Both the position numbers and the translations under genes were made by a program. The notes below the pieces were generated by a model, which was not told the origin of the DNA, searched no databases, and was given only the letters and a program-made list of their open reading frames with translations. From Opitutaceae bacterium (GTDB lineage Bacteria; Verrucomicrobiota; Verrucomicrobiia; Opitutales; Opitutaceae), in NCBI GenBank assembly GCA_031282705.1, contig JAITDF010000610.1, positions 1-10,046 on the forward strand: 10,046 nucleotides of DNA, read 5' to 3'. This document shows, piece by piece, positions 1 to 7,032 of the stretch. The stretch's first letter is position 1; each line of letters begins with the position of its first letter.

Positions 1-1119
1 GAGCAGCGGCAGCAGCGGTGCCAGATAGCGGACGTCGGCGACCGTGGTGTTGTTTTTCACTTCCTGCGGGGTGACGATGGTGAGCACGGTCACATAGACT
101 AGCGCGGCCACTATTCCCCGCCACAGCCAGCGGTCCCGAAACCAGGCCGCGCAGCCCAGCGTCAGCACCAGCATCCCGAAGGAAACATGCTCGCACGTGT
201 TCATGTCGCGCCACTGCCACCACCAGAGCATGAGTTTTTCCCGCAGCCCGTCGCCGCTCTTCCCATGCATGCCGCCGTCTTTTATCCACTCGCTCTGCAT
301 GGGATTGAGCAGGATAAGAAACACGAGGCAGATGGCCGCCGCCGGTGCCAGCAGCGCCAGCATCCGGCGCACGGGAAACCCGTCGAGCCGACGCTTGAAC
401 GCAAAATAATCAACCGCGAGAGTGACAAAAAACACAAAAAACGACAGATAATGCGTCAAATACAATCCGACGGTAGCCACAGTGAAGACCGCCGCATCGC
501 GCCAGGAGACGCGCGGTTTGATATAAACCAGCGTGATGACGGTGACAAAAAACATCGCCGGGCCGAAATACCGCGCCTGGCGCATGAACAGCAGCAGCGG
601 CACGTTGCAGCAGCAGGCGATGGCGAGCAGCGCGCACGCCAGCGCGCCGTGCCGCGCCCGCCGTGTTTGCCATGCCAGCAGCGCAAAGGCCAGAAAGCCC
701 AGTAGCGCGGGAAGCAGGCGCGCGGCGAGGGCGTTGTCACCAAGCAGCGCGGTGCTGCCGGCGATAAGCCATGCCGGCAGCGGGGCGTTGCTGCGCTCGT
801 AAACGCCCACCGTCAGCTTGTCTATCGAGCCAAACATGGCAGTGATGACGTTTTTCCCGCCGTCCACCAGCACCGTGGTGTCGCCGGTTTGCCGGATGGT
901 TTTGCCAAACAACGCCGTGTAGGCTTCGTCGCCCCACAGTGCGTAATGGCCAAGCCGCGCAAACAGCAGCGCTGCGAACACGACCAGCGAGCAAACAAAC
1001 ACCACGCGCCAGCATTTCCCGGCAGGCGCCGGTGGCAACGTCGGTGGCGGTGCCGTCGCTTCCGCTGGCGGTGAGGCCAGCGGTGTCGCGCCGCAGTCGG
1101 GAAGTGGCTTAGTATCCAT
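1..1119 (-). CDS. GT-C fold membrane glycosyltransferase (GT39/ArnT-like), 3' end outside window
   Basis: Translation from the ATG at 1119 gives 373 uninterrupted codons to the window edge, so the C-terminus is missing. The protein starts with a Pro/Ala-rich cytoplasmic tail (residues about 13-33), then a first membrane segment (about 38-55), followed by the sequence GDEAYT with D64-E65 on the first outer loop, where GT-C enzymes carry the catalytic acidic residue. About seven more hydrophobic segments follow (near 131-150, 158-178, 185-200, 208-240, 253-271, 313-326, 335-349). RQARYFGP (180-187) and RYLAPLLP (364-371) resemble conserved GT39/ArnT-family blocks. Such enzymes take a sugar from a polyprenyl-phosphate carrier and add it to a glycan, lipid or protein on the periplasmic side. 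It starts one base after the polyprenyl-phosphate glycosyltransferase stop, which fits donor supply. Acceptor and sugar are unknown. No Shine-Dalgarno; the start is preceded by AT-rich sequence. Confidence 0.85.
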   Translation of the reverse strand, partial: MDTKPLPDCGATPLASPPAEATAPPPTLPPAPAGKCWRVVFVCSLVVFAALLFARLGHYALWGDEAYTALFGKTIRQTGDTTVLVDGGKNVITAMFGSIDKLTVGVYERSNAPLPAWLIAGSTALLGDNALAARLLPALLGFLAFALLAWQTRRARHGALACALLAIACCCNVPLLLFMRQARYFGPAMFFVTVITLVYIKPRVSWRDAAVFTVATVGLYLTHYLSFFVFFVTLAVDYFAFKRRLDGFPVRRMLALLAPAAAICLVFLILLNPMQSEWIKDGGMHGKSGDGLREKLMLWWWQWRDMNTCEHVSFGMLVLTLGCAAWFRDRWLWRGIVAALVYVTVLTIVTPQEVKNNTTVADVRYLAPLLPLL

Positions 1120-1120
1120 A

Positions 1121-2050
1121 TTAAAAATTAAGCCGTTCGCGCTCCACCACCAGCGGGCGTTTGGTGACCTTGGTGTGGATGGCGCCGATGTATTCGCCGA
1201 GGATGCCGATGAAAACAAGCTGCACCGCGCCGAGGAAAAAAACGCCCACGGTCAGCCCGCCCATGCCGATGGAAAATTCCTGCCAGTAAACCAGTTTCGT
1301 GACGAGATACACCATGCCGATGAGGAACGACAGGAGGGACAATGCAAACCCCGTGAACATCGCCAGTCGCAGCGGCACCTTGGTATGGCTGGTGAAGCCC
1401 AGCATGGCCAGGTCGTAGAGGATGTAAAAATTGGCGTGGCTGCGCCCCTGTTTCCGCACCGGCTGGACAAACGGCACGGTGGCGACGGGATAACCCAGCT
1501 CGCTGATTTGCCCGCGAAAATACGGATACGGATCGTCCATTTCGCGCAGATGTTGGATGACTTCCCGATCGTACAAGCCAAAGCCGGTGAAATTTTTCAG
1601 CAAGGTCACGTCCGCCAGCCGGTCAATGAGATGATAGTAAATGCGCCGCCCGGTGAAGACCAGCCAGTTTTCCTTGCTCTGGTTTTTGACCGCGGCGACG
1701 ACTTTGCGGCCCTGCTCCCACAGCGGCAGGAATTGTTCGATGAGTTCGGGCGGGTCTTGCAAATCCGAGGCGAGAAAAATCACCGCATCGCCGCGCGCCT
1801 GCATCGTGGCGTGATAGTTAGAGCGGATGTAGCCGAAATTACGCAGGTTGAAAATCACCTTGATGCGCGGGTCGCGCCGCGCGAGTTCACGCAGAACCTC
1901 GGCGGTCCGGTCGCGCGAGCAATTATCGGCGAGAATGTACTCCCACTGATATTCGGGATGCTTGTCGGCGACGGCGAACACGCGCCGCGTCAATTCCTCC
2001 AAGTTGTTTTCCTCGTTGTAACAACCGCTGACAATGGTGATGGTTCTCAT
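1121..2050 (-). CDS. Polyprenyl-phosphate glycosyltransferase, GT2 family (DPM1/GtrB-like)
   Basis: 309 residues from the ATG at 2050. The N-terminal GT-A domain begins with ITIVSGCYNEENNLEEL, has ADNCSRDRT at 41-49, and carries the acidic metal/nucleotide motif DLQD at 96-99 followed by PPEL. KQGRSHA near 200 matches the RxxGxS block of the family. Two membrane segments (about 229-251 and 266-290) sit at the C-terminus, as in GtrB and ArnC, followed by a basic tail. The family transfers a hexose or amino sugar from a nucleotide donor to undecaprenyl phosphate on the cytoplasmic face. An upstream in-frame ATG at 2089 would add 13 residues, but the family begins at MRTITIVSGCYNE. The chosen start overlaps the reductase stop in an ATGA, suggesting translational coupling. 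Sugar specificity cannot be read from the sequence. Confidence 0.92.
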   Translation of the reverse strand: MRTITIVSGCYNEENNLEELTRRVFAVADKHPEYQWEYILADNCSRDRTAEVLRELARRDPRIKVIFNLRNFGYIRSNYHATMQARGDAVIFLASDLQDPPELIEQFLPLWEQGRKVVAAVKNQSKENWLVFTGRRIYYHLIDRLADVTLLKNFTGFGLYDREVIQHLREMDDPYPYFRGQISELGYPVATVPFVQPVRKQGRSHANFYILYDLAMLGFTSHTKVPLRLAMFTGFALSLLSFLIGMVYLVTKLVYWQEFSIGMGGLTVGVFFLGAVQLVFIGILGEYIGAIHTKVTKRPLVVERERLNF

Positions 2051-2889
2051 TGGCCGAGATATTTCTGCAATCGTTGGCTGGCGCCCCAAAAGGCGAAGGG
2101 TTCAAAATCCCGATATGGATAATGGCCCAAGCGTGGCTGGATGGATGATTGTTTTTGGGCAATCCAGTTTTCCACCAGTTTCCGCATGGAAATTGGCTGG
2201 CCGGAGCAGACATTGACAATGCCGGCGCTCCGGCTCACCACCAGCGCCGCCAGCAGTCGCGCGACTTCCTCGACCGGCAGGTAATCACGGAGTTGCTCGC
2301 CGGCGGACATGGGAAATTCACGGTCCCCGTCAGCGATGGCGCGCAGCAGTGATGGGTAAATGGCGTTGCGCGGCTGACCGTCACCGTAGAGATAAAAGAG
2401 GCGCGGCCAGAGCAATTCAAAATGGTGCTCGCGTTGCAAAAATTCAAGCTGCCGCAGCAGGCTGTATTTCGCCAGCCCGTACCAAGTCGCCGGCTGGCAG
2501 GGGGTATCCTCGTCTATCTCGCCGTTTTTCAGTCCGTATTCGAAGCAAGTGCCGGCGACCATCAGCCGTCGCAACCCGCTTTTTATCAACCCGCCTAAAA
2601 AGCTGAAATGCGATGGAAGCTCCTCGGTCATATGGGCGGGCGATTGGAAATTGCCCAGCGTCCCCCATGCGAGATGAATCACCATGTCAGGCGCACCGGT
2701 GCGCTCAAAAATATCTCCATTATTGTCGGATAAATCCCACTTGACTATTTTTGTCCTGCTATTCGCCTCCAACGCGTTTTTCGGAACGGAATTTCTGCAA
2801 AGGACAACCAAGTCATGCGGCGTGTCTGCCAATGTATTGTAAAGGTGACGCCCGATAAAACCGGTTGCGCCTGTCAGTGCAATTTTCAT
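2047..2889 (-). CDS. NAD(P)-dependent sugar-nucleotide reductase/epimerase (extended SDR)
   Basis: 280 residues. An extended short-chain dehydrogenase with the Rossmann glycine motif GATGFIG at 7-13, a WDLSD block at 51-55, the strand VIHLAWG at 70-76, the catalytic Y137xxxK141 pair (WYGLAKYSLL) with T114 in place of the usual Ser/Thr, and WPRLFYLYG at 161-169. It lies downstream of the CDP-sugar dehydratase, epimerase and C-methyltransferase. The missing step in that pathway is reduction of the 4-keto group, so a CDP-4-keto-6-deoxyhexose 4-reductase is the likeliest job. That is inference from context; the fold alone would also allow a 4-epimerase or dehydratase. The ATG at 2889 lies 43 bases from the preceding methyltransferase stop and has no Shine-Dalgarno. 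Its TGA overlaps the next gene's ATG by four bases. Confidence 0.87.
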   Translation of the reverse strand: MKIALTGATGFIGRHLYNTLADTPHDLVVLCRNSVPKNALEANSRTKIVKWDLSDNNGDIFERTGAPDMVIHLAWGTLGNFQSPAHMTEELPSHFSFLGGLIKSGLRRLMVAGTCFEYGLKNGEIDEDTPCQPATWYGLAKYSLLRQLEFLQREHHFELLWPRLFYLYGDGQPRNAIYPSLLRAIADGDREFPMSAGEQLRDYLPVEEVARLLAALVVSRSAGIVNVCSGQPISMRKLVENWIAQKQSSIQPRLGHYPYRDFEPFAFWGASQRLQKYLGQ

Positions 2890-2932
2890 TTAGAAATATG
2901 AAAGCATCAGTTTTGAAATGGACGCCTCTGTG

Positions 2933-3993
2933 TCAACGCTTTCTTAAGACATATTCGACCGTGGCACCCCGCCGGCAGGCGCTTTCGATCACAGTAAGGA
3001 TAAGTGCTGGAAAAACCAAGACCGCCGTCGCGGCCAATTGCAAAACCAACGCCACGCTTCCATAAGAGGGGGCGTAAGCCTTGTTGCCCTTGAGCCGTTC
3101 ATACAGGACATTCCGCTTCGCAAGCAACGTGTTTAATGTGCTTTGAGTAAAGCCCATGAGCCCGTATGGGTTTGGTTTTAGTGAGAAACAAGGCTGGCGC
3201 TCCACGGAAAACCCCAAGTCCTGCACAGTCTTGATGAATGCGTTTTCCGGCATCAGAAAGAGGTGACGCGGAGGGTCCAGATGCAACCATTTGGGGCCGA
3301 ACATCTTCGCCTGCATGCTCAATATGTTTGGAAAACTTATAATAAGCCGGCCATCCGGTTTCAACATATCCCGGGCTCTTTCCAGCGCCTTGCGCGGCTC
3401 CGTCAAATGCTCAAATACTTGAAACATAGTCACAAATCTAGATGTTCGGGGAGAGAGAGGGCATCATCAGTTATGGAGCCAACCTTTAGACGGATGTTCC
3501 CTCGTTTGGCCGCGCGATCGGCACTGCCTCCTGGCAATTCAATGCCATGAAGCTCGAAATCCCCAAAGCATCCCAACGCGGCGAGGAAATCACCGCTGCC
3601 GCAACCGACATCCAGCACCTTGGCCCGCTTGGGCAGATTTCTGGCGATTTGCTTTGCCCGGCGGGAATGAACATAGTTTATTAACTGTTCAAGCGGCCAG
3701 ATAAACCTAGTCTTCCCCGTCCCATAGAAAGATGTGTCATAGGCAGCCGACAGTTGTTCGGGAGTGGGGCGTGGTGTGATGGATTGGGTGCCACAGGCGG
3801 AACATTGCGACCAGTCCCATGTGTTGCCTTGGATATCGGTCGTTTTGAACAAAACGTGGTCCACCGGATTTTGACAATAGCCGCATGTGCGCCCGGATGT
3901 GCGTGATGTGGAAAAATAGTGAGTGTTTTCCATGGAGTGATAATGTTTATGGAATGAGGAAGGCGAAGTATTTATTATTACAGGCCGTGCCAT
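2933..3993 (-). pseudogene. Zinc-ribbon SAM-dependent methyltransferase disrupted by a one-base frameshift
   Basis: The reading frame from ATG 3993 (or ATG 3933, 20 codons later) runs to a TGA at 3430-3432. It encodes CxxC pairs at C37/C40 and C64/C67 and SAM motif I, VLDVGCGSGDF (126-136). The rest of the fold continues in another frame from 3433 to 2933: VTMFQVFEHL (motif IV region), LKPDGRLIISFPN, then HLDPPRHLF. The join reads LPEHLDL then VTMFQVFEHL, exactly what an intact class I methyltransferase has, so one base (a G of a GG on the minus strand, near 3433/3434) appears to be missing. Restored, it would have about 353 residues (333 from the second ATG). The C-terminus has an unusual hydrophobic stretch (SVALVLQLAATAVLVF onward), suggesting membrane association and a lipid-linked or late glycan substrate. 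Alternatives are a sequencing or assembly error, or two chains coupled by the GTGA overlap. The gene starts 14 bases after the C-methyltransferase stop. Confidence 0.75.
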
Positions 3994-4007
3994 GATGCAT
4001 CAGCAGC

Positions 4008-5246
4008 CTATGGCGTGGAACCCCCGTCCCTGATGACCTCCACTTGCGGGATGGCGGTGATGAACCGGCAGTTCCACGCCTTGGTGTATTCGAGTTGTTT
4101 TATTATCTCATCCTTGATATTCCAGGCCGTAATGAGTATATAATCCGGTCTGGTCTCCGCGAGCGTGTCGGGATGCCTCACCGGAATGCGGCTTCCGGGC
4201 AGCAATGTGTTTTGCTTGTGCGGATTCAAGTCCACGGTGTAATCGATATAGTCGGTCGAAATGCCGCAATAGTTGAACAGAGTGTTCCCTTTTGCGGACG
4301 CGCTGTAGGCCGCAATGTTTTTGCCTTGGTTTTTCAAGTCATTGAGCAGTGACAGCAGATTTCTTTTGATTTGCCTGACTTTGTTTCCAAACCCCCGATA
4401 CGTCTCCATGTTGTCAAGTCCGAAGTCCCGTTCCATTTCCAGCACTCGCCTGACATTTTCCATTTCAGTGCGCTCTTTGTCGCCCGCATGGCATCCATAC
4501 ACCCGGAGGGAGCCTCCATGTGTGGGCACTTCCTCGACATTATAGAGCCGCAATCCGTGCTTGTCGAATAATTTTTCAACAAACAGAAGCGAGAGATAAG
4601 AATAATGCTCCAGATAAATGGTATCGAATTGGTTGAATTTGATAAGATTCAACAGATGCGGGAATTCAATTGTCACGGTGCCCTGTCCGGCCAAGGCAAT
4701 TTTTATGCCTTGGACGAAATCGTTTATGTCGGGCACGTGCGCCAGCACATTTGCCATGCAAATCAGGTCCGCCTTGGGCAATTCCCGGGCCAGCCGGGTT
4801 GAAAAAAATTCGACAATGGTATCAATGCCTTTTTGCCGCGCCGTATCCGCCACGCTTTTACAGGGTTCTATTCCCAAGCAGGGAATATTTTCCCGTTTGA
4901 AATATTGCAACAAATAGCCGTCATTGCTGGCAATCTCCATGACCCTCGATCCACTGTTCAATCCCAGTTTTTTTATTATTTCCCCGACATAATCCTCGGC
5001 GTGTTTCAACCATAATGATGAATAGGAACTGAAATAGGCATATTCATCCGTGAATATCTGCTCGGGAGGATTAAAATCCATGGTTTGGACCAAATGGCAG
5101 CGGTCACAGGCATAGACTACCAGGGGATAAAAGGTCTCCGCCTGAAAACGATGTTCTGGCTTTATGTAATTGTTGACGATCGGCGCCATGTTGAGATTGG
5201 CGAAAATCGTTTTCAGAAGGTGTTGGCAGAACCGACAGTTTGGCAT
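4008..5246 (-). CDS. Sugar-nucleotide C-methyltransferase (NovU/TylC3-like)
   Basis: 412 residues, the usual length of the family. The N-terminal zinc-binding domain has C4/C7 (CRFC) and C47/C50 (CDRC). The SAM domain follows with motif I VMEIASNDGYLL (102-113) and GIEPCKSVAD (125-134). EFPHLL (194-199) and FDTIYLEHYSYLS (207-219) form the signature around the proposed catalytic Tyr-Glu-His of TylC3-type enzymes: Y211, E213 and H214 are kept, while the residue usually written as the first His of IYHEH is Leu212. The C-terminal domain shows GGSLRVY (244-250) and SASAKGNTLFNYCGI (315-329). The family adds a methyl group to C3 (or C5) of 4-keto-6-deoxy sugar nucleotides in the cytoplasm. With rfbF/rfbG adjacent, a CDP-linked substrate is likely. 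It starts two bases after the epimerase stop. The DNA is clearly more AT-rich than the flanking genes, hinting at a transferred cassette. Confidence 0.92.
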   Translation of the reverse strand: MPNCRFCQHLLKTIFANLNMAPIVNNYIKPEHRFQAETFYPLVVYACDRCHLVQTMDFNPPEQIFTDEYAYFSSYSSLWLKHAEDYVGEIIKKLGLNSGSRVMEIASNDGYLLQYFKRENIPCLGIEPCKSVADTARQKGIDTIVEFFSTRLARELPKADLICMANVLAHVPDINDFVQGIKIALAGQGTVTIEFPHLLNLIKFNQFDTIYLEHYSYLSLLFVEKLFDKHGLRLYNVEEVPTHGGSLRVYGCHAGDKERTEMENVRRVLEMERDFGLDNMETYRGFGNKVRQIKRNLLSLLNDLKNQGKNIAAYSASAKGNTLFNYCGISTDYIDYTVDLNPHKQNTLLPGSRIPVRHPDTLAETRPDYILITAWNIKDEIIKQLEYTKAWNCRFITAIPQVEVIRDGGSTP

Positions 5247-5248
5247 GA

Positions 5249-5800
5249 TTATTTTGAGAAAATTTGAAATGGGGAATTAAAGTCCCGCAGCGCCGGATGC
5301 ACTTGGTCGCGCGCCGAGATGACGGGATGCTCCACCGGCCAGGCGAACCCAAAACTGTCCCAGCGAACGCCGGCATCGCTTTCAGGATAATAGATTTCAT
5401 CGGTCTGATACATGAGCATATTTCCGTCGCCCAGAGCGGCAAAACCATGTGCGACGCCGGCGGGAATGCAAAGCAGTGTGGCCTCGGCGGATGAGAGTTC
5501 CACGGCAGCGGCCTTTCCGTAAGAGGGGGAGTTCACGCGCAAGTCCAGTAGTACATCCAGCACCCTGCCTGAGCAGCAATGCACCAGTTTCTGGTGGGCG
5601 TGCGGCGGCAATTGGAAATGCATGCCACGCACCACGCCTCTGGCCGAGGAAGTGTAGCAGCTTTCGCGTGGAATGAAATCAATCCCGATCCGCTGAAATT
5701 CCCTGACGTGGAATGTCTTGGTAAATACGCCGCGCGAATCGCGTTGCCGGAAAAGTTTGAGATGCCAAGCGCCCGGCATGAGTTCTTGTATAATTTCCAT
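5249..5800 (-). CDS. RmlC-like sugar-nucleotide 3,5- or 5-epimerase
   Basis: 183 residues, matching the dTDP-4-dehydrorhamnose 3,5-epimerase family. Visible landmarks are DSRGVFTKTF (21-30), the signature RGMHFQ (58-63) holding the conserved active-site His61, HQKLVHCCSGRVLDVLLDLR (69-88), the cupin segment CIPAGVAHGFAAL (111-123), YQTDEIYYP (131-139) and GVRWDSFGFAWPV (144-156). RmlC epimerises C3 and C5 of 4-keto-6-deoxyglucose; related enzymes act at only one carbon. Here no dTDP-glucose genes (rmlA, rmlB, rmlD) are present, and the gene sits between the CDP-glucose dehydratase and a C-methyltransferase. A CDP-4-keto sugar, converted towards the L series, is therefore the probable substrate; this is inference. 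The ATG at 5800 is 64 bases from the rfbG stop, the largest gap in the unit, and is preceded by AT-rich sequence without a clear Shine-Dalgarno. Confidence 0.9.
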   Translation of the reverse strand: MEIIQELMPGAWHLKLFRQRDSRGVFTKTFHVREFQRIGIDFIPRESCYTSSARGVVRGMHFQLPPHAHQKLVHCCSGRVLDVLLDLRVNSPSYGKAAAVELSSAEATLLCIPAGVAHGFAALGDGNMLMYQTDEIYYPESDAGVRWDSFGFAWPVEHPVISARDQVHPALRDFNSPFQIFSK

Positions 5801-5864
5801 GATAATTTATTTCTCGCTGCCTTTCATGATGATATCAAAGCATTTTCCAGTATGCAAATGGTCA

Positions 5865-7028
5865 CTAAACCGCCGCCCAAGGAAAGCCAGCGGTTTTTGC
5901 GGCGATGGTGTAGGCGGTTATTTGCCTCGTTGTGAGTGCAGATGCAGTTGCCGGATTGGCTGCGGTAGTGCCATACCATGCGATGGTTTGGCCGATTGTT
6001 TCTTCAAATGACCAGACTGGCGACCATCGGAGAAGGTGGTGGGCCTTGTCCGTCGCGAGATTGAGCAGGGTGGCCTCGTGCGGGGCGTCGGGTTTGCTTT
6101 GATCGCTCCACCGTCCGGGCCAGTGTTTCAGGATTTCCCGCACAAGGTCCGCGACGGTGCGGTTGGAGGCGAGCGCGGGACCGAAGTTGAAGGCTCCGGC
6201 GTAAACGGCTGCGGGAAAAGGAAAGCGTGCGGGGCGCAGGCCGGACAGGGCGGCGGCGAGCCAGAGGTATCCGCTTAGCGGCTCGAGGACGTGTTGCCAA
6301 GGGCGGGTTGCGGTTTTGTTTCGGACCGGAATCGTTTCGCCACTGGCGAGCGCACGCACGCAATCCGGCACAATGCGGTCCCTTGCCCAATCGCCGCCGC
6401 CGATGACATTGCCCGCGCGGGCGGAGGCCAGTCGGACGGGCGAATCGGGCGCGGAGAAAAACGACCGGCGGTAAGCGTGAATGATGAGTTCGGCGGCACC
6501 TTTCGAGGAACTATAGGGGTCGTGTCCCCCCATCGGGTCTTCCTCGCGGTAGGCGTGCAGCCACTCTTTGTTTTCGTAACACTTGTCCGTGGTGACCGCC
6601 ACGATTGCGCAGGGGAGGGAAGCGGCATGGCGGCGGATCGCGTCAAGCACATGCACGGTGCCCATGATGTTGGTCGCGTAAGTATTGACCGGTTCGCAAT
6701 AAGACAGGCGCACCAAAGGTTGCGCCGCGAGGTGGAAAACAAATTCGGGCTGTGTTCCACCGATGACGCGGTCAACCACAGCTTGGTCGCGAATGTCGCC
6801 GATCCGGTGCCGCGTCCCGAGACGCGCGGCGAGCCCAAGCTGGTCGAAGAGCGCGGGATTCGTGGGCGGCGGTAGCGACAAACCGGTCACCTCCGCGCCG
6901 AGCGCGAGCAGCCATTCCGTCAGCCACGCACCTTTGAAGCCGGTGTGCCCGGTGACAAGCACGCGTTTCCCGGCGTAGAGGCCGCCGAAAATGTCGCTAA
7001 GCGCGGGCGCGGGGACGGTGTTGCTCAT
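5865..7028 (-). CDS. rfbG: CDP-glucose 4,6-dehydratase
   Basis: 387 residues from the ATG at 7028. An extended SDR with the NAD motif GHTGFKG at 27-33, the typical FHLAAQPLVRLSY (98-110), VTTDKCYEN (145-153; T147-D148 form the dehydratase Thr-Asp pair), the catalytic Y172xxxK176 in DPYSSSKGAAEL, and ARAGNVIGGGDWARDRIVPD (203-222), all hallmarks of the CDP-glucose rather than the dTDP-glucose enzyme. It converts CDP-glucose to CDP-4-keto-6-deoxyglucose, the branch intermediate for CDP-linked dideoxy and branched sugars. The same frame is open upstream to 7184, but that stretch overlaps rfbF and has no family similarity. The chosen start leaves a 4-base gap after the rfbF stop. The C-terminus (from about residue 345) is Ala/Thr-rich and slightly longer than usual. 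Confidence 0.95.
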   Translation of the reverse strand: MSNTVPAPALSDIFGGLYAGKRVLVTGHTGFKGAWLTEWLLALGAEVTGLSLPPPTNPALFDQLGLAARLGTRHRIGDIRDQAVVDRVIGGTQPEFVFHLAAQPLVRLSYCEPVNTYATNIMGTVHVLDAIRRHAASLPCAIVAVTTDKCYENKEWLHAYREEDPMGGHDPYSSSKGAAELIIHAYRRSFFSAPDSPVRLASARAGNVIGGGDWARDRIVPDCVRALASGETIPVRNKTATRPWQHVLEPLSGYLWLAAALSGLRPARFPFPAAVYAGAFNFGPALASNRTVADLVREILKHWPGRWSDQSKPDAPHEATLLNLATDKAHHLLRWSPVWSFEETIGQTIAWYGTTAANPATASALTTRQITAYTIAAKTAGFPWAAV

Positions 7029-7032
7029 CGGT

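Noticed and set aside
187..1015. Several short frames on both strands in the first kilobase
   Set aside because: They are out-of-frame readings of the GT-C membrane protein that runs uninterrupted from 1119 to the window edge.
1175..2122. 315-codon open frame on the plus strand
   Set aside because: It is antisense to the GT2 glycosyltransferase, which has clear family motifs; the plus-strand product has none.
5801..5864. The 64-base gap between rfbG and the epimerase as a promoter or terminator
   Set aside because: It is AT-rich, but I could find neither a convincing -35/-10 pair nor a stable hairpin with a T-tract; it is probably just leader sequence.
6291..6875. 194-codon plus-strand frame and similar frames across rfbG and rfbF
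   Set aside because: Antisense shadows of rfbG/rfbF, whose catalytic motifs are unambiguous.
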